The notes under the pieces were generated by a model that was not told the DNA's origin, did no database searches, and saw only the letters and a program-made list of their open reading frames with translations. A stretch of 64,000 nt of DNA, from positions 1-64,000 of the forward strand of contig DXKH01000125.1 in assembly GCA_019415335.1 (NCBI GenBank). Direction: 5' to 3'. Each line of letters starts with the position of its first letter. The stretch's first letter is position 1. This document shows, piece by piece, positions 1 to 7,005 of the stretch. Source of the DNA: Citrobacter sp. (GTDB lineage Bacteria > Pseudomonadota > Gammaproteobacteria > Enterobacterales > Enterobacteriaceae). A program made the position numbers and the translations under genes.

Positions 1-111
1 TATAACGAGTGTCGACCACATTCATCGCTGAATTACCTGACGCCGGCTGAATTTGCAGCGGGCTGGCGAAACGGGAAATATGAAGAAAAACCAACTGACA
101 TTACTAACTGA
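1..111 (+). CDS. IS3-family transposase OrfB, C-terminal fragment (cut by window edge)
   Basis: The reading frame enters from the left edge and encodes 36 residues. They include the signature RPHSSLNYLTPAEFA followed by a charged tail, which is characteristic of the C-terminus of the DDE transposase (OrfB) of IS3-family elements, just after the catalytic core. The protein cuts and joins IS ends during transposition. The catalytic residues lie outside the window. The frame is open to the edge, so the truncation is due to the window rather than decay. Confidence 0.75.
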   Translation, partial: YNECRPHSSLNYLTPAEFAAGWRNGKYEEKPTDITN

Positions 112-140
112 AGGTTGTATCTAATCCTGGGGGCAGGTCA
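1..140 (+). mobile_element. Right end of an IS3-family insertion sequence
   Basis: The segment holds the transposase C-terminus (stop at 109-111) followed by a short tail ending in GGGGGCAGGTCA at 129-140. Its reverse complement starts TGACCTGCCCCC, a typical IS3-family terminal repeat beginning with TG. The rest of the element lies left of the window, so the IS may be intact. Confidence 0.7.
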
Positions 141-222
141 CATTGTATAGGTATATAGTATCTCAAATTTTTAGTTTAGTCGCTGTTTTGACTTAATACT
201 GGTTTTGTTGGGGTTTTATTTA

Positions 223-1290
223 ATGAATAAAGACGAAATTGAAAACATATCTAATAGACCTGAGGTGCTTTACAGTATTCCGTTCTATAAAGATTTACCT
301 CACCTTCCTTTAAAAGTTGACTTGGAGGGTATGGCTGGTGATTTTTTGAGTTATGATATAGCGGATTTATTCGGATTACAGCCGATTGAGAAAGAACACT
401 TAGATACATATGGTGAGATAATTACTATCAATCCATCAAAGGAGTCCCTTGAGCTTTATAAAAAAAGAGATGATTCCTTTCAAATGGTATTTTTAGTAGT
501 TAATGCTTATGGCTTTAAAGAAATTGATGGTGTAATGCATTGCAAACCTTACAACATATCACTTTTCCCAGCAAGTAAAAGAGGTGAGTTGACTTCACTT
601 AAATCGGATTCGATTGAGAGATTGGATCTTGAGATGGATGCTAACGTGCCGAAGTTTTACTATGGATTTAACCCATTCAAGGGAGCGTTTGGATTATATG
701 TTTATAATCATGTCGACTACTCTGGAATTGAATCAGATATGATTGGTTTCGTAAATAGCATGTATCTCTTGTCAGATAAATATAATTACCATAATGTCAT
801 ACCTCCAATCATTAAATCCATTGACAATAATTCGCAAATAAAAGCTGATTACAAAAGATATAGAAAGGACAGATACTTCAAGAAATTTAACAAAATAAAA
901 CCAAGGAAGATATGGGGTTGTGATTCACCTATCGAACTTTTTTTACTTCAGGCAATGGATACCCTAGGTTTAACACCTGAAATTCAGACGATAATTACTA
1001 AAGATGGACTCACGATCCCTAGCTTGCATAAATTGTGGGAAAACTCTCGCTCACGTAAACGTTTGAATGCTATAACAGATGCAGATTTTTATTTTCCTGA
1101 ACAAAAGTTGGCAGTTTTTTGTGATTCTAAAGAACATCATTCGTCCAAGGAATCTACTGATAAAGACAGTAACATTGATAAGTCCTTAGCAGAAATTGGT
1201 ATTTTCAGCATAAGGATCTTTGGTAAGGATATTGTGGCAGATCCCATAGCATGTGCGACAAGAGTCAGGGACCGTTTGAACGAGTTATAA
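223..1290 (+). CDS. Putative nuclease with C-terminal PD-(D/E)XK-like domain
   Basis: I do not recognise the family of this 355-aa protein. The C-terminal third looks like a restriction-endonuclease fold: a helix carrying E238 (SPIELF), D288 in a strand (DADFYF), then a hydrophobic strand ending in D301-S302-K303 (FCDSKEHH), and a later LAEIGIFSIRIFG segment. This is the order expected for the E...D...DxK core of Vsr/DUF559-like nucleases. The N-terminal two thirds have no motif I know. An ATG at 223 is chosen because a GGGG lies 9 nt upstream; an in-frame TTG at 205 is less likely. It is convergent with the HNH nuclease gene and follows an IS end, suggesting a defence-type cargo. The nuclease call is inference from motif order. 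Confidence 0.55.
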   Translation: MNKDEIENISNRPEVLYSIPFYKDLPHLPLKVDLEGMAGDFLSYDIADLFGLQPIEKEHLDTYGEIITINPSKESLELYKKRDDSFQMVFLVVNAYGFKEIDGVMHCKPYNISLFPASKRGELTSLKSDSIERLDLEMDANVPKFYYGFNPFKGAFGLYVYNHVDYSGIESDMIGFVNSMYLLSDKYNYHNVIPPIIKSIDNNSQIKADYKRYRKDRYFKKFNKIKPRKIWGCDSPIELFLLQAMDTLGLTPEIQTIITKDGLTIPSLHKLWENSRSRKRLNAITDADFYFPEQKLAVFCDSKEHHSSKESTDKDSNIDKSLAEIGIFSIRIFGKDIVADPIACATRVRDRLNEL

Positions 1291-1333
1291 GTTAAAAATA
1301 ATTTCTTTGGGTTTGATTTGAATAATGCTGATG

Positions 1334-1351
1334 GGCCTGAATGCTCAGGCC
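1334..1351. terminator. Hairpin between two convergent nuclease genes
   Basis: A perfect 7-bp inverted repeat (GGCCTGA, 4-nt loop, TCAGGCC) lies 43 bases after the stop of the first nuclease gene. The T-tract is weak, so it is only a possible terminator. Confidence 0.4.
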
Positions 1352-1465
1352 TTCAATCAGGGATGCGATTGTCGCAGCTCATGCTGAATGTGAGATATTT
1401 TAACGGCAACTATGAGCTTTCTGCGGACAATCACTTCAGCTAATTAGCCACTACTTAATGAAAAT

Positions 1466-2632
1466 TCACATTGAAAGCCTGAACTTTTCTATTTTTTGGC
1501 CAATAATGTCAGTAGTGGTTCCAGTGGAAGAAGCAACTAGCATATTTTCAACATCTTCATCATCAAAAACTAAAATTAACTTCCCATGTAAAATCCATTG
1601 TTCTCTTAATGTGGTTTCGCATCCGCGGTTATCTCCGCCTTTGCGAGTAAATATCATTCCAAACATTCCTGCACCATGAGATTTCAAATAATTTGCTATT
1701 TGAAGCACCTCATCCTTTTTGATTTTATTAGAGTAATTTTTTGCATCAACTACAATATAATCAGCTTTGTATTTACTGCGAAGAAATTCCCAAAATCCAT
1801 CTTTGGCATAGTTTGATAATATAAAATCCCTTCTATTTGTCTTTAAGTAATCGCTGTTTTCAGGCATGGGGGGTTGCAGTGGAGGACAAAAGATCTCAGC
1901 AAGAATTTCACCTATCAGTTTTTGATATATAGACCACTCTTTCTTTCCAGGTGAGCATTTTTTAAGCCTGTCACTTAGATTTCGAATCTTAAAATCAGAT
2001 TTTCTTTGGCCAATACTCCCAATCAGTAAGTTTAGATATGGGTTATTTGATTTTTCTATTTCACCACTAAATTCATTAAGTATATAATCAATATCCCAAG
2101 CAGAAATATTATGTTTTACAAGTCTTTCTTTTATTTTTCCTGGTATTCTCGAAGGTGTTGCAAATATTATTTTCGCACTAGGGTGTGTGCTGCTTATTGT
2201 TTCAAGTTCATCAATAACCTTATCTATATAAAATTCTGAAATTGCTCTTAATGATTTGCACTCTACAATTATTTCCTTTTTATCCTCACGAGATTCCGTC
2301 AATTCTGCGTAAATATCAACCTCGATCTTAATCTGATTACCTAGCTGTTTGTTTGTTTCAATATTCTTATATTTTGGGGAGTTATTTAAAAGGTCAACAA
2401 GCGCAGTTATGAACTCTCTTTCGTTGAGGATGGCCTGATCCAATCTAAAATGGCAGTTTGGACAAACTAGAATTAAATTTTCTTCTGTGCTTTCCCCACC
2501 AAAAGATTTAGGATAAATGTGGCTAATTTCCAGTCGCGTGTCTTCGTTTGATATGCCACATATTGCACATTTTCCGCTATATTTACTAAAAATCATTCTT
2601 TTAAGCTTTGTATTTATATTCCTTATTTCCAT
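1466..2632 (-). CDS. HNH endonuclease fused to two PD-(D/E)XK-like cores
   Basis: This 388-aa protein starts with an HNH/zinc-ribbon domain: C22-C25, H38, N52, C57-C60 and H61 are all in place (KCAICG, EISHIYPKSFGG, EENLILVCPNCH). The middle has D106 (VDIYAE) and E124-C-K126 (IIVECKS), which resembles an Mrr-type nuclease core. The C-terminus has RRDF, then D296-A-K298-N (YIVVDAKN), followed by a YLKSHGAGMFGMIF segment typical of another restriction-like fold. The ATG at 2632 has an AGGA seven bases upstream, better placed than the in-frame ATG at 2662. It lies convergent to a second nuclease-like gene. A restriction or anti-phage role is likely but unproven, and no methyltransferase is adjacent. 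Confidence 0.65.
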   Translation of the reverse strand: MEIRNINTKLKRMIFSKYSGKCAICGISNEDTRLEISHIYPKSFGGESTEENLILVCPNCHFRLDQAILNEREFITALVDLLNNSPKYKNIETNKQLGNQIKIEVDIYAELTESREDKKEIIVECKSLRAISEFYIDKVIDELETISSTHPSAKIIFATPSRIPGKIKERLVKHNISAWDIDYILNEFSGEIEKSNNPYLNLLIGSIGQRKSDFKIRNLSDRLKKCSPGKKEWSIYQKLIGEILAEIFCPPLQPPMPENSDYLKTNRRDFILSNYAKDGFWEFLRSKYKADYIVVDAKNYSNKIKKDEVLQIANYLKSHGAGMFGMIFTRKGGDNRGCETTLREQWILHGKLILVFDDEDVENMLVASSTGTTTDIIGQKIEKFRLSM

Positions 2633-2916
2633 TGTCGTTTCCTTGCGAGATTTTATATTCATTTATGTAACACAATAGGCGCTTTCTAAATGAACTTTAC
2701 ACTTAGATAAATTATCACGCAAGATTCTTTAATCCACATATTCATCAGCACATAAGTGATAAAGCTATGGTTAAACCGAAGTTATTGGACAGCGCTAACT
2801 GGCCAACTCCCCTTTAGCCAATGTAAGGCGGACTTAACAACGTCAGCTCCTGGCACAAAGCTGCATGTCAGATTAGGTTTGGCCCTATGTCGTAGTTGTG
2901 TCAGGTCAAAGATGAG

Positions 2917-3204
2917 CTAATACAAATTATCAGTATCTTTCTGAAGCGTCTGAAGGCGTTGTTCCAGGCTGTCTAGTCTTTCTTCAATACCATGACTTTG
3001 CTGCTCAATATCTTCCAGTGTTTCTGACAGAACATCACGCATTAGCATAAAATTTGCCTGTAGAGCATAGACAAAATCGCTGCCGCGAGTCAGTAATGCT
3101 TCGCGTGGTATGTCCTGCAAAGCGGAATGCGTCATCCATGTGACCAGTGCTTTGGCGCTCATTTCAGTCAGTACGTCAGCAAGTCGGTAAGTTTCTCTGT
3201 TCAT
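2917..3204 (-). CDS. Small conserved coiled-coil protein downstream of mobC
   Basis: I do not recognise this 95-aa protein. It is highly helical. The C-terminal half (from about residue 58) has heptad-like spacing of hydrophobic residues with many E, Q and L, suggesting a coiled coil. No signal peptide or membrane segment is seen. The start ATG has AGGA seven bases upstream. It is the last gene of the mobB-mobC transcription unit, about 100 bp after mobC on the same strand, so a relaxosome accessory or transfer-regulatory role is conceivable. That is inference from position only. Confidence 0.6.
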   Translation of the reverse strand: MNRETYRLADVLTEMSAKALVTWMTHSALQDIPREALLTRGSDFVYALQANFMLMRDVLSETLEDIEQQSHGIEERLDSLEQRLQTLQKDTDNLY

Positions 3205-3310
3205 TCTGGAGTCCTGTCTGTTCTGATGTTGGGTGAGTATTTCGAGGGGAATTATTTCAGGCCGTTGCGCTGCTGGTGGGCGGGTTGGGGCAGTTGGTTA
3301 TACAGAAGAA

Positions 3311-4057
3311 CTATATGCAGTGGCCTACATCGAGCTGTTGCAGCTCGTCGAGCGTGTAGATGCGGAAGACATGCCGGTGGCGGGTTTCCAGCGGGATGTG
3401 CTGATGGTTAACGATGACGTGCCTGATACTGTCAAACAGCCGTTCAAGACCGCGCTTTTTCTGCGGGTCCGGCACGATATAAAAAACGTAAATCCAGTCT
3501 TTACGTGTCCGCGCCAGCAAATGGCTGGCGATGATCGACTGGTAACGGGCTTTGGTTTTCAGACGGCGCTCGGTCTCAATGGCAATCACGGTGCCGCCGG
3601 GCAGGGTGATCAGCCCGTCCGGGCGATGACCGACCTGATACCGGCTGAGGAAGGTTGTGCGGTCGCCATTTATCCACCCGGATGCGCCTTTTTGCTCAAG
3701 GATGATCCGGGCTGCCTGATTATCAAGGTGATGCTCCAGCGTCCAGCCGGTGATTTTTGAAGGCTCAAACCGTGCCGGGAAAAGCGTATCGTTTGGGGTT
3801 AACACAACGGCCAGTCCGTCACTGGTTATGCCCCATAATGAAATTTTCATGGTGCGCGATACCAGGACGTGCTTTTGTATTAAGCCCATGCCCTCGACTT
3901 TTGAAAGCAGGGAATATAGCGATTTATGATCCCTGAAGCCGAATAGCAGCATCAGCGTTTTAAAGTCACTGTACGTTTCTTCTTTCAGGAAATTCAGCAG
4001 TCGTTGTATTTTTTCGCGGTGTCGCGTCTGGCGTTCGCGGTATGCGGTGATAAGCAT
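3311..4057 (-). CDS. mobC: MobC relaxase, MOB_C family (CloDF13 type)
   Basis: This is a 248-aa protein close in length to the 243-aa MobC relaxase of plasmid CloDF13. MobC nicks the transferred strand at oriT and works with MobB. The N-terminal ~90 residues look like a winged helix (REKIQRLLNFLKEETYSDFKTLMLLFGF). The C-terminal half has a restriction-nuclease-like core: D147 in GHRPDG, then E161 and E163 in IAIETERR with K167 nearby. MOB_C relaxases are known to use such a metal-dependent fold instead of the tyrosine/HUH chemistry of other relaxases. It follows mobB by 10 bp on the same strand. The ATG at 4057 is preferred over the adjacent GTG. Confidence 0.85.
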   Translation of the reverse strand: MLITAYRERQTRHREKIQRLLNFLKEETYSDFKTLMLLFGFRDHKSLYSLLSKVEGMGLIQKHVLVSRTMKISLWGITSDGLAVVLTPNDTLFPARFEPSKITGWTLEHHLDNQAARIILEQKGASGWINGDRTTFLSRYQVGHRPDGLITLPGGTVIAIETERRLKTKARYQSIIASHLLARTRKDWIYVFYIVPDPQKKRGLERLFDSIRHVIVNHQHIPLETRHRHVFRIYTLDELQQLDVGHCI

Positions 4058-4067
4058 CACTCCCCCT

Positions 4068-5942
4068 TTAAAAATCCATCAATGATGGGTTTTCCTCTTT
4101 ATCGGCGTTCGGTGTTGTTGTGTCTTCTTCGTCCGTATTATCAAAAAAAAGATCGGGCTGCGTTATGGTGATATCCGGCGTTGGTGCCGTTCCGGGGGAG
4201 GTTTCCTCCTCGCTAAAATCCAGGGCGATGTTTACCGTTGCGGCGGTGGCGGCAATCGCGGGCGACACGGCACAGATCTCCAGTTCGCGTTTTTTCACCC
4301 TGATGGGCGAAATCAGCGAAGCAGAGGGGAGTGCTTTTGTCGTGAAGATGAAGCTGACAAAATCGGGTAGGTTCAGGATCATATTGCTGTCGGTAAAGAA
4401 ACGCTCGGCCTGCCTGATGGTGCGTTCACTGTCGATAGTCTCTGTCAGCACGGCGTCGGTTTTCGCTTTGCGGACCTCATCATCGACTAATATGGTGCCT
4501 GACATCCTGGCTACCCATTCAGCGGTGTCCGGATCCATGACACGATAAACCAGTTTGAATTTAGCGTTCTCAACGACAGCGCCGACAACGGCGTCACCTT
4601 TCAAATCTGCCGGACAGTCTTTTAAATCGGCAATCGACTGATGGTCCATAATAATATGCACGCCTTTATCGCGTGCCGCGCCTAAACCCTCCAGCGCGGG
4701 CCTGGATAAATGGTATTTCAGTTCGGAAAGATAAATAGCAATGGCGCGGGGCACGTTTTTCACTCGCTCGCGCCTTTCTGCCAGCTGGTACAGGCGAACC
4801 AGCAACATACGTTGAGCGGTAATGATTTTGCTGTTGCGCATTGAGCCAATCACATAACAGCAACCGCCTTCCTCAAATATCGTATTAAGCGAAAATCCTG
4901 TCGGCGCATTGATGGCATTGAGCAAGGCAAGCTCTTCAATTTTCCCGAAAAAGGCTTTTATCTTATCTGCAATACCCTGAACGTAGTCGCCGTTATAAAC
5001 ATCCCGAATGGTTGAGGCAGTATTACGGGTGACAAATTGTGCGGCTATCCGTGCCGCTTTCCGATCGTCAATCCGATAAAAGTCAGATTCCTGACCTTTC
5101 TCTGCCAGGCTGAACCCGGCAACAAAAAGCTCTTCCAGTTCATCGGCGGTGATCTCTTCAATCAGGTTTAACTGGTATTGGGGTTTACGCAGGTCAATCA
5201 GGGCAAAAGGTTTGCCTGCATCCTCACAGGCCTTGCGGTAAAGGTGGGGTGCCCATTCATCATCCTTCGGGTCCATCACAAATACGCCTTCACCAGCCAG
5301 AATACTTTGATAAAGTAATATCCCGGTGGCAACCCCTTTACCGGCGCCGGTGGTGCCGATAATATCCGCGTGTTGTTTTTGCCAGTCTTTTAATGGCAGG
5401 TACATCGGCTGAATATCGCGGTCCATACCGATAAAAATACCCTTGTTGAGGTCGATATAATCCAGCGGGTTATAATGCAGTGTTTCCGGCAGCAGTGATT
5501 TTACCGTGCGGACATCGGTGCGCAATTCCCGTTCAAGCGTTGTCTTTCTGACGAGGCGTTTCTTTATTCTGTCTAATTCAGGGGTTAATACCCTGCGCAG
5601 CAGAATATGCAAAATAAAACCCGTTACGGTAAAGGCAATCAGTACCGGCCATGCCAGAACGGGAATGCTGGCGACTACACGGCCTTTATAAAGCCACTGG
5701 AAAATCCAGATAACAACCGGGGCCATCGTACCGGAAAGAAAACACAGCATGGAAAAAGCAATAATCAGCTTTTGCCACAACGGGGCTTTTTGCCGTTCAT
5801 CGCTTTTCATCGACGCGAAAAACGGCATCGTCAGCCCCGATAACAGCGCCAGCATCAGCTGATGCTGTTGCATAAAAGCAATGAAGCTCAGCGCGCCATT
5901 CACTATCGGCGACAGTGAAACGGCCAGCTTATTCAAAATCAC
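4068..5942 (-). CDS. mobB: MobB type IV coupling protein (VirD4/TraG-like ATPase)
   Basis: This 624-aa inner-membrane ATPase links the relaxosome to the VirB channel. Two or three membrane segments occupy about residues 10-115 (LMLALLSGLTMPFF, LIIAFSMLCFLSG, PVLIAFTVTGFILHILL). A Walker A motif GTTGAGKG is at about 196-203 and a Walker B-like VFVMDPKDDEW follows. The C-terminal tail is acidic and rich in D, E, T and P. The length matches CloDF13 MobB. The start is placed at GTG 5942, where AGGAGG lies four bases upstream; longer in-frame starts lack such a site. It is the first gene downstream of the structured non-coding region proposed as oriT. Confidence 0.85.
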   Translation of the reverse strand: MILNKLAVSLSPIVNGALSFIAFMQQHQLMLALLSGLTMPFFASMKSDERQKAPLWQKLIIAFSMLCFLSGTMAPVVIWIFQWLYKGRVVASIPVLAWPVLIAFTVTGFILHILLRRVLTPELDRIKKRLVRKTTLERELRTDVRTVKSLLPETLHYNPLDYIDLNKGIFIGMDRDIQPMYLPLKDWQKQHADIIGTTGAGKGVATGILLYQSILAGEGVFVMDPKDDEWAPHLYRKACEDAGKPFALIDLRKPQYQLNLIEEITADELEELFVAGFSLAEKGQESDFYRIDDRKAARIAAQFVTRNTASTIRDVYNGDYVQGIADKIKAFFGKIEELALLNAINAPTGFSLNTIFEEGGCCYVIGSMRNSKIITAQRMLLVRLYQLAERRERVKNVPRAIAIYLSELKYHLSRPALEGLGAARDKGVHIIMDHQSIADLKDCPADLKGDAVVGAVVENAKFKLVYRVMDPDTAEWVARMSGTILVDDEVRKAKTDAVLTETIDSERTIRQAERFFTDSNMILNLPDFVSFIFTTKALPSASLISPIRVKKRELEICAVSPAIAATAATVNIALDFSEEETSPGTAPTPDITITQPDLFFDNTDEEDTTTPNADKEENPSLMDF

Positions 5943-6060
5943 GATGCCTCCTACGTCAGCTATTCGCCCCATGACATCGCCCCATCAGTTCGCCCCACGG
6001 TGTCGGGCGAAAAGGCGGGGCGAGCGTCAGGGACGAAGAAAGTGGTCTCGTTGCGGCCAT

Positions 6061-6086
6061 ATGCAGGGAAGCATGCTTTCCTGCAT
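6061..6086. repeat. 26-bp near-perfect palindrome upstream of mobB
   Basis: ATGCAGGGAAGCATGC continues into TTTCCTGCAT. Only one base pair (G versus A) breaks the symmetry. It could be a binding site for MobC/MobB or a regulator of the mob operon, lying about 120 bp upstream of the mobB start. Confidence 0.7.
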
Positions 6087-6190
6087 TAAACTGCGTGCGC
6101 CAGTTCATGCGGGCTGGACGCCCTTATTGCCTGCCACATGGGGGTAATGTCGTGGCTGGACGCCGCACCAAAACTCCCCAGGGTCAAAGG

Positions 6191-6364
6191 CGGCACACCG
6201 TCGCCCGCTACGCGCGACCACCCCCTTTAAGACGGTCGCTTTCGCCTTTTTCTTCCCTTTGCTCGTTCCTCGCAGCGGGAATAAAAGGGAAGCTGACCTT
6301 TAAAGAGGGTGGTCGCGCCACGCTACCGGCTTTGGGCCGGAGACTTAGCGGCGACGGTGTGCGG
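6191..6364. repeat. Nested long inverted repeat in the oriT candidate
   Basis: Two consecutive arms pair with two arms further on. 6191-6209 pairs with 6347-6364 (17 of 18 with one bulge). 6212-6229 pairs with 6301-6318 (17 of 18). Inside the loop a further perfect 9-bp repeat joins 6252-6260 to 6284-6292, and a CCGGC/GCCGG hairpin sits between the right arms. The whole can form one branched structure of about 174 nt, suitable for a relaxase-recognised origin or a structured RNA. Confidence 0.7.
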
Positions 6365-6375
6365 GGCTGTGCCCC

Positions 6376-6437
6376 CCGGATAAACCGCTGTCGTGGGCGA
6401 CAGCTTTTCGCTCGCCGGGGCGGCGAAATTTATCCGG
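6376..6437. repeat. Clustered hairpins inside CCGGATAAA inverted repeat
   Basis: CCGGATAAA at 6376-6384 is repeated inverted at 6429-6437. Between them lie a perfect 7-bp stem with 4-nt loop (6387-6404, GCTGTCG/CGACAGC) and a TTTCGC/GCGAAA stem (6406-6428). This forms a three-way-junction-like fold. Confidence 0.6.
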
Positions 6438-6448
6438 CTCCCCCCGGC

Positions 6449-6481
6449 CTGCAAAATCCGCGTGGGCGCGGCTGTTTGCAG
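6449..6481. repeat. Double-stem hairpin
   Basis: An outer perfect 7-bp stem (CTGCAAA/TTTGCAG) encloses an inner perfect 5-bp stem (CCGCG/CGCGG). It belongs to the same structured region as the other repeats upstream of mobB. Confidence 0.6.
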
Positions 6482-6497
6482 GTGAGGCGCGGTGCCT

Positions 6498-6605
6498 GAA
6501 TTATTTTCGCTCCTTAACCCGCGAAAATAATTCTGTCCGCTGCCTCATTTTTACGGCCCCTGTTTCTTCGCTCCTTAATCCGCGAAAAACAGAAGCCGTA
6601 AAAAC
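6498..6605. repeat. Two tandem hairpins sharing a loop motif
   Basis: The first hairpin (6498-6533) has a perfect 13-bp stem. The second (6548-6605) has a long stem with small bulges. Both have almost identical loops and loop-closing bases, TCGCTCCTTAAYCCGCGA on the plus strand. On the minus strand each loop presents AAGGAG, a ribosome-binding-site-like sequence. They lie just downstream of the trbM-like gene and upstream of the oriT candidate. Confidence 0.6.
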
Positions 6606-6642
6606 CTGAAAACCGTCATGCTCTGTGCCCGTCTCGCCAGTG

Positions 6643-6945
6643 TTAACCACGAACGGGGCCATATTTACTGATGATCTGACTGATAGCAGCAGGGGCTGCC
6701 GAATCACATTCAAGTAAAAACGATTTTCTGGCATCAGCCGTATGGTCAGGCAGAAAACCATGCCTGTTCTTCTTTACGATATTAAAGAATGCCCGTTCAG
6801 CCGAATGGCATTCACTGCCGCCGCCATTTCCGGTTGCTTTACCGTACATACATAACACCACTTCGCAGGTATCAGCAGCCATTACAGTTGTTGAACATGA
6901 CGCCATAACGCAGAACAATAATACAGACAGTATGACTTTCTTCAT
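6643..6945 (-). CDS. TrbM/KikA-like conjugation protein
   Basis: A 100-aa secreted protein. A signal peptide (MKKVILSVLLFCVMASCSTTVMA) precedes a mature part containing DTCEVVLCMYGKATG, NGGGSECHSAERAFF and a late cysteine in FLLECDSAA. This four-cysteine pattern is that of the TrbM/KikA family found in conjugative plasmids such as pKM101, where the protein accompanies the mating-pair formation genes; its precise role is unclear. The ATG at 6945 is chosen over GTG 6954 because the N-terminal signal sequence starts there. It follows virB11 on the same strand by about 60 bp and probably closes the vir operon. Confidence 0.7.
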   Translation of the reverse strand: MKKVILSVLLFCVMASCSTTVMAADTCEVVLCMYGKATGNGGGSECHSAERAFFNIVKKNRHGFLPDHTADARKSFLLECDSAAPAAISQIISKYGPVRG

Positions 6946-7005
6946 TTCAGCCACCGTTATGATTAATGAAAGGTTACATATCTTTGGTTATGTTGTTTGC
7001 CAGAG

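Larger units (their letters stand above)
5943..6497. other. Structured non-coding region, candidate oriT
   Basis: The 0.55-kb gap upstream of mobB contains no credible gene but is GC-rich and packed with inverted repeats. They include a 26-bp palindrome (6061-6086), a nested two-arm repeat (6191-6364), a hairpin cluster (6376-6437) and a double-stem hairpin (6449-6481). In CloDF13-like systems and ICEKp elements oriT lies beside mobB, so position and structure make this the best oriT candidate. The nic site cannot be located from the sequence alone. Some stems could instead fold in a non-coding RNA. Confidence 0.6.

Noticed and set aside
1..2632. Classic restriction-modification system
   Set aside because: Two nuclease-like genes are present but no methyltransferase or specificity subunit lies near them; dcm at 43.7 kb is a core orphan enzyme paired with vsr.
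6095..6499. Plus-strand frame in the oriT candidate
   Set aside because: It has Arg/Gly-rich composition, no ribosome site and coincides with strong inverted repeats, so non-coding structure explains it better.
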